Assembly: GCA_042095835.1 (NCBI GenBank)
Contig: JBELML010000178.1
Coordinates: 1-10,378 of the forward strand
Direction of reading: 5' to 3'
Origin: DATFKA01 sp042095835
Lineage (GTDB): Bacteria > Bacteroidota > Bacteroidia > Chitinophagales > Saprospiraceae
DNA length: 10,378 nt
Shown: positions 8,501-10,378 of the stretch, piece by piece
Layout of the letters: every line of letters begins with the position of its first letter
Numbering within the stretch: the stretch's first letter is position 1
The notes under the pieces: model-generated
What the model was told of the DNA's origin: nothing
Database searches by the model: none
The model's input: the letters and a program-made list of their open reading frames with translations, nothing else
Translations under genes and position numbers: made by a program

Positions 8501-10221
8501 GCGTTCGCTCCACAACCTAGGATATCCTGCAAGAAAATGATTTGAGAATTGCTGCCGTCGTAACAAAGACTTTCCGTTATCGTACCAGTAGTAGCAGCAG
8601 CAGTTGGACAGCACTCCTTTTTTATAGCTATACCTTTTGCGTTGCCGCTACCAGCTGGGGGTGGGACTGCCCGACCTACATACCCTAGGTTGGTATTAAA
8701 TACAGCAACGCAGTCATCTGAGTTTGACTCAGTGGAAACAAATAAGAGGTCAGTATCTTCACTATAGACAATACCAATAGCTTCCGCCCATCCACTATTA
8801 TTTTCATCCCCGTCTTCTGCAGATTCAGTAATAAAAGCTCCGGTACTACTGTATTTTGTGATTTGAGAAGGCCCACTACTTGGACCCACGTTTTGAGTAA
8901 CTACATATATATTTCCGTCGGCATCAGTGGTTATCCCTCTAAGGTCTCCTCCATTATTTGGATTACTAATTAGGGGTGTAATCGTATTATTGGCGGCAAC
9001 GTCAGCGGCTGTAAATCTATACACCTTGTCATCCCCAATAAAACCAGTAGTTGCATACAAGAAATCGGTACGTGGATCAATATAAAAACCCCAGTCTCTA
9101 TGGTCGCCACTTGGTAGACCTCCCAAGGTAGCTGTACCGGCTTGAATATTAGTACAAACATCAAAGCCAACAATAGCTCTACCATCTTCACCACTTCCTG
9201 CACCACTAACAGGGCCTCGAACTAAATTAAAATAGATGGTATTTCCAATGGATCCAATATTAAATTGGCCATTTGTAGGTATGTTAAACTCACCCGCAGC
9301 AGTATTCGTACCTTCAGGGAGTAAGGTACCGTCACAAGTGAATTTTCTAATATCTCCTCCAGTGCTATTAGTTTCCCCGACATATAGGAACCCATTTATG
9401 TCTGACCCTAATCCATGTGGGCTAGGTAACTCACTTCCTTCATACCAAGCCGTACCCGTTTGAGCTAGAGGATCTGTTTGCAAGCCTGTAGAGGTAATTT
9501 CTCGCAGGTATAGTCTACTTGAAATAGACGTAGCGAGGGGATCTACTAAAAACTTGTGGATTCTACCTACGGTACCACGCACTTCATTTAGATAAATATA
9601 CTCTTTACAATCACACAATGGCATCATCGCCATATCCATCGCTTCAAAAGAGACCATCGGGTCGATAACTACTGGATAAAATGGATCGTAGTCTCCCAAA
9701 ACAAAATTGAGATAGCCCCCATTGAGTTGGAAGCTACTTTGTATGTGCTTGAGCTCTCCATCAATCTCTTGGTACGAAATTGGAGCAGAATGTCTAATTT
9801 TACCTCCTTCTACTTCAATGGTAAAGTTCCCTTCTTGATCAATTTGGGGATTCTTTCCATTGGTAAACATAGAAATATCCTCTACCTTTGCTCCAGGTCG
9901 AAGGATAAAATCATAGCCTGTTTTTGCCTCTCCTTTATGATAAATCTTGAGGTCGACTCCATCATATAAATTGGAATAAATCAACTGCTCCTCTTGGTGG
10001 GTAGGCTGTACCACATTAGCTCCAGGGAAATTCCAGGGAACCTCAGCAGTAGAGGTATTCACCGAAATTTCGCTTGGCATTGCTAATAATTGTAAATCAT
10101 GGGACTTTACAGAATAGGTCTCCTGAGAAACCTGCTGGATTTGCCATTCTTTTTGTTCTTGTTGACATGCATTGAGCGCCAAGGAAACAACTCCTAGGAT
10201 TAGAAGGTAAAGTTTTTTCAT
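5510..10221 (-). CDS. Giant modular surface protein, N-terminal part (lipobox, DUF7948-like, propeller-like, PKD/Ig-like repeats, first GEVED/SdrD_B modules); runs into assembly gap
   Basis: Open frame of about 1,570 codons from ATG at 10221 to the gap. Residues 1-19 form a lipoprotein-type signal: MKK, a hydrophobic core, then L-N-A-C with Cys19; Asn at -2 is a slight departure from the classic lipobox. The next Met (48) would remove the signal, so 10221 is the best start. Residues 36-190 match the DUF7948 pattern (NLYDGVDLKIY, YDFILRPG, SYQEIDGE, ending VVIDP). Residues 195-535 hold repeated propeller-like blades (for example GLGSDINGFLYVGET, GITTDADGNIYVVT, FVSTESNSDDCVAVF). Residues 537-650 contain ten cysteines. 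Three PKD/Ig-like repeats of about 87 residues span 745-1004, two more Ig-like domains reach about 1210, then GEVED (1217-1389) and SdrD_B-like domains begin. No enzymatic motif was seen. The likely role is an extracellular adhesin or matrix protein, which is inference from architecture. It continues in the segment left of the gap. Confidence 0.9.
5557..6573 (-). repeat. Module 1: GEVED domain (6055-6573) plus SdrD_B-like domain (5557-6054)
   Basis: Opens with GDLPEP (G codon at 6573) and its GEVED domain closes with GEVEDYKL at 6055-6072. Inside are a YLGAQVDAEDDGAPD stretch, DDEDGIEF and the acidic loop DFDGDG, all typical of GEVED domains. The SdrD_B-like part begins IGNLVFEDYDFDGQQDMGEP, a D-x-D-x-Q-x-D type loop of the kind that binds calcium in SdrD B domains. 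It contains YYFCGL and ends at QGYACLDYGDLP, the opening of module 2. Its GEVED start differs from all later copies (GAVHPILFNSSDVALLYLG), so it is the most diverged member of the array apart from module 6. Confidence 0.8.
7211..7470 (-). repeat. Perfect 260-bp tandem repeat, copy 2 (PKD/Ig-like domain)
   Basis: By eye this is identical, base for base, to 7472-7731 at a spacing of 261 bp (87 codons), so the repeat is in frame. It encodes an Ig/PKD-like unit with NAGTDGSTDACSNQSTAIDL, GGGTWSNVSGSGATYTDGS and VFRYVVTGSGGCSNDTSQ. The copy ends where the sequence changes to VNVNNSASISDP. Identity at synonymous sites implies a recent duplication or conversion. Confidence 0.9.
7472..7731 (-). repeat. 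Perfect 260-bp tandem repeat, copy 1 (PKD/Ig-like domain)
   Basis: Upstream copy (in transcription order) of the identical pair, residues about 831-917. It directly follows a diverged third copy. Each unit has two cysteines (DACSN and GGCSND) that could form an intradomain disulfide in an exported protein; the disulfide is inference. Confidence 0.9.
7732..7990 (-). repeat. Diverged PKD/Ig-like repeat preceding the identical pair
   Basis: Residues about 745-830. It shares the plan of the next two units (EAGTGSSTTVCSNSTTAINL, SGSGATYTAGSNMFVPNGAT, VFIYTVTEPSCN, SVTVNITQEPNAG) but differs at many DNA positions. It is probably the older member of the tandem array. The boundary is approximate. 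Confidence 0.75.
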
Positions 10222-10378
10222 AAGTCGTCAATTAATTTGGGCTCCCTCAAAAAGCGGCTAGCGCCTCATATTTATTGAGCTTGCGTGGTAAAATGCTAGG
10301 ATAAATTATTTCCAAATGCAAGAAAATTGGCTATCTTTTGGAAAAAAGCTTGCACTTGTATGATTCGTTACACACCTT
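10222..10378. other. Upstream intergenic region, no gene seen
   Basis: AT-rich sequence of 157 bases before the start codon. No Shine-Dalgarno sits at normal spacing: the only purine-rich GGGAG lies about 20 bases before the ATG, too far to be canonical. This is common in Bacteroidota. Short inverted pieces (such as CTCA/TGAG at about 10266-10280) are too weak to call a terminator. No coding region is evident. Confidence 0.5.
10291..10322 (-). promoter_or_regulatory. Weak candidate Bacteroidota-type promoter
   Basis: On the minus strand a CTTG (10319-10322) lies 20 bases before TAGCATTT (10291-10298). This resembles the Bacteroidota arrangement of a -33 TTG and a -7 TAnnTTTG, but two positions of the -7 element do not match. 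The element would give a leader of roughly 65 bases before the ATG at 10221. It is the best candidate I found in the upstream region and is weakly supported. Confidence 0.22.

Noticed and set aside
8685..9206. Two short minus-strand open frames at 8685-8876 and 8970-9206
   Set aside because: Both lie inside the propeller-like region in a different frame from the main gene, with no domain or ribosome-binding signal.
527..9969. Numerous plus-strand open frames of 60-100 codons, including similar ones at 2127, 4272, 5301 and 6311
   Set aside because: Antisense shadows of the GEVED/SdrD_B repeats. Their Ser/Pro-rich mutual similarity is just the reverse complement of the conserved acidic protein repeats.
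10240..10285. Possible hairpin or terminator upstream of the gene
   Set aside because: The stems are only 3-4 base pairs and not followed by a convincing T-run in a consistent orientation.

Overview
The window is almost entirely one giant minus-strand gene. It starts at 10221 (ATG) and reads leftwards off the edge of the window. It encodes a modular, Asp-rich secreted or surface-exposed protein. The domain types (a DUF7948-like N-terminal domain, PKD/Ig-like repeats, and alternating GEVED and SdrD_B-like domains), the MKK...LNAC lipoprotein-type signal and the lack of a Shine-Dalgarno sequence at the start all suggest Bacteroidota. A Saprospiria-like environmental or marine lineage is my inference; no housekeeping gene is present to confirm it.

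Layout, right to left (the direction of transcription): 10222-10378 is a short AT-rich upstream region with at best a weak promoter candidate. The gene then encodes a lipobox signal (residues 1-19), a DUF7948-like domain (about 36-190), a beta-propeller-like region (about 195-535), a Cys-rich segment (537-650), an Ig-like or spacer stretch (about 650-740), and three PKD/Ig-like repeats of about 87 residues (about 745-1004). Two of these are perfect 260-bp copies at the DNA level. Two more Ig-like domains follow (about 1005-1210). From 6573 down to about 30 there are six consecutive modules, each a GEVED domain (opens at GDLP, closes at GEVEDY) plus an SdrD_B-like domain with an acidic Asp/Asn loop and a Y-Y-F/Y-C-G-L motif. 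The last module ends differently (DFGWVQEP), so the array appears to stop at the left edge. The 3' end of the gene is outside the window.

A run of exactly 100 Ns (5410-5509) interrupts module 2. Read literally it puts a TAG stop at 5407-5409. The neighbouring module 3 has 35 bases at the equivalent place; substituting 35 for 100 restores the frame, makes the GEVED domain 519 bp like those of modules 1 and 3, and leaves the rest open to the window edge. The two coding segments are therefore listed separately but almost certainly form one gene of at least about 3,385 codons.

No RNA gene, insertion sequence, CRISPR array or second protein-coding gene could be supported. The interest lies in how this protein evolved (recent tandem duplication, a chimeric module) and in its unusual domain order, rather than in a multi-gene system.
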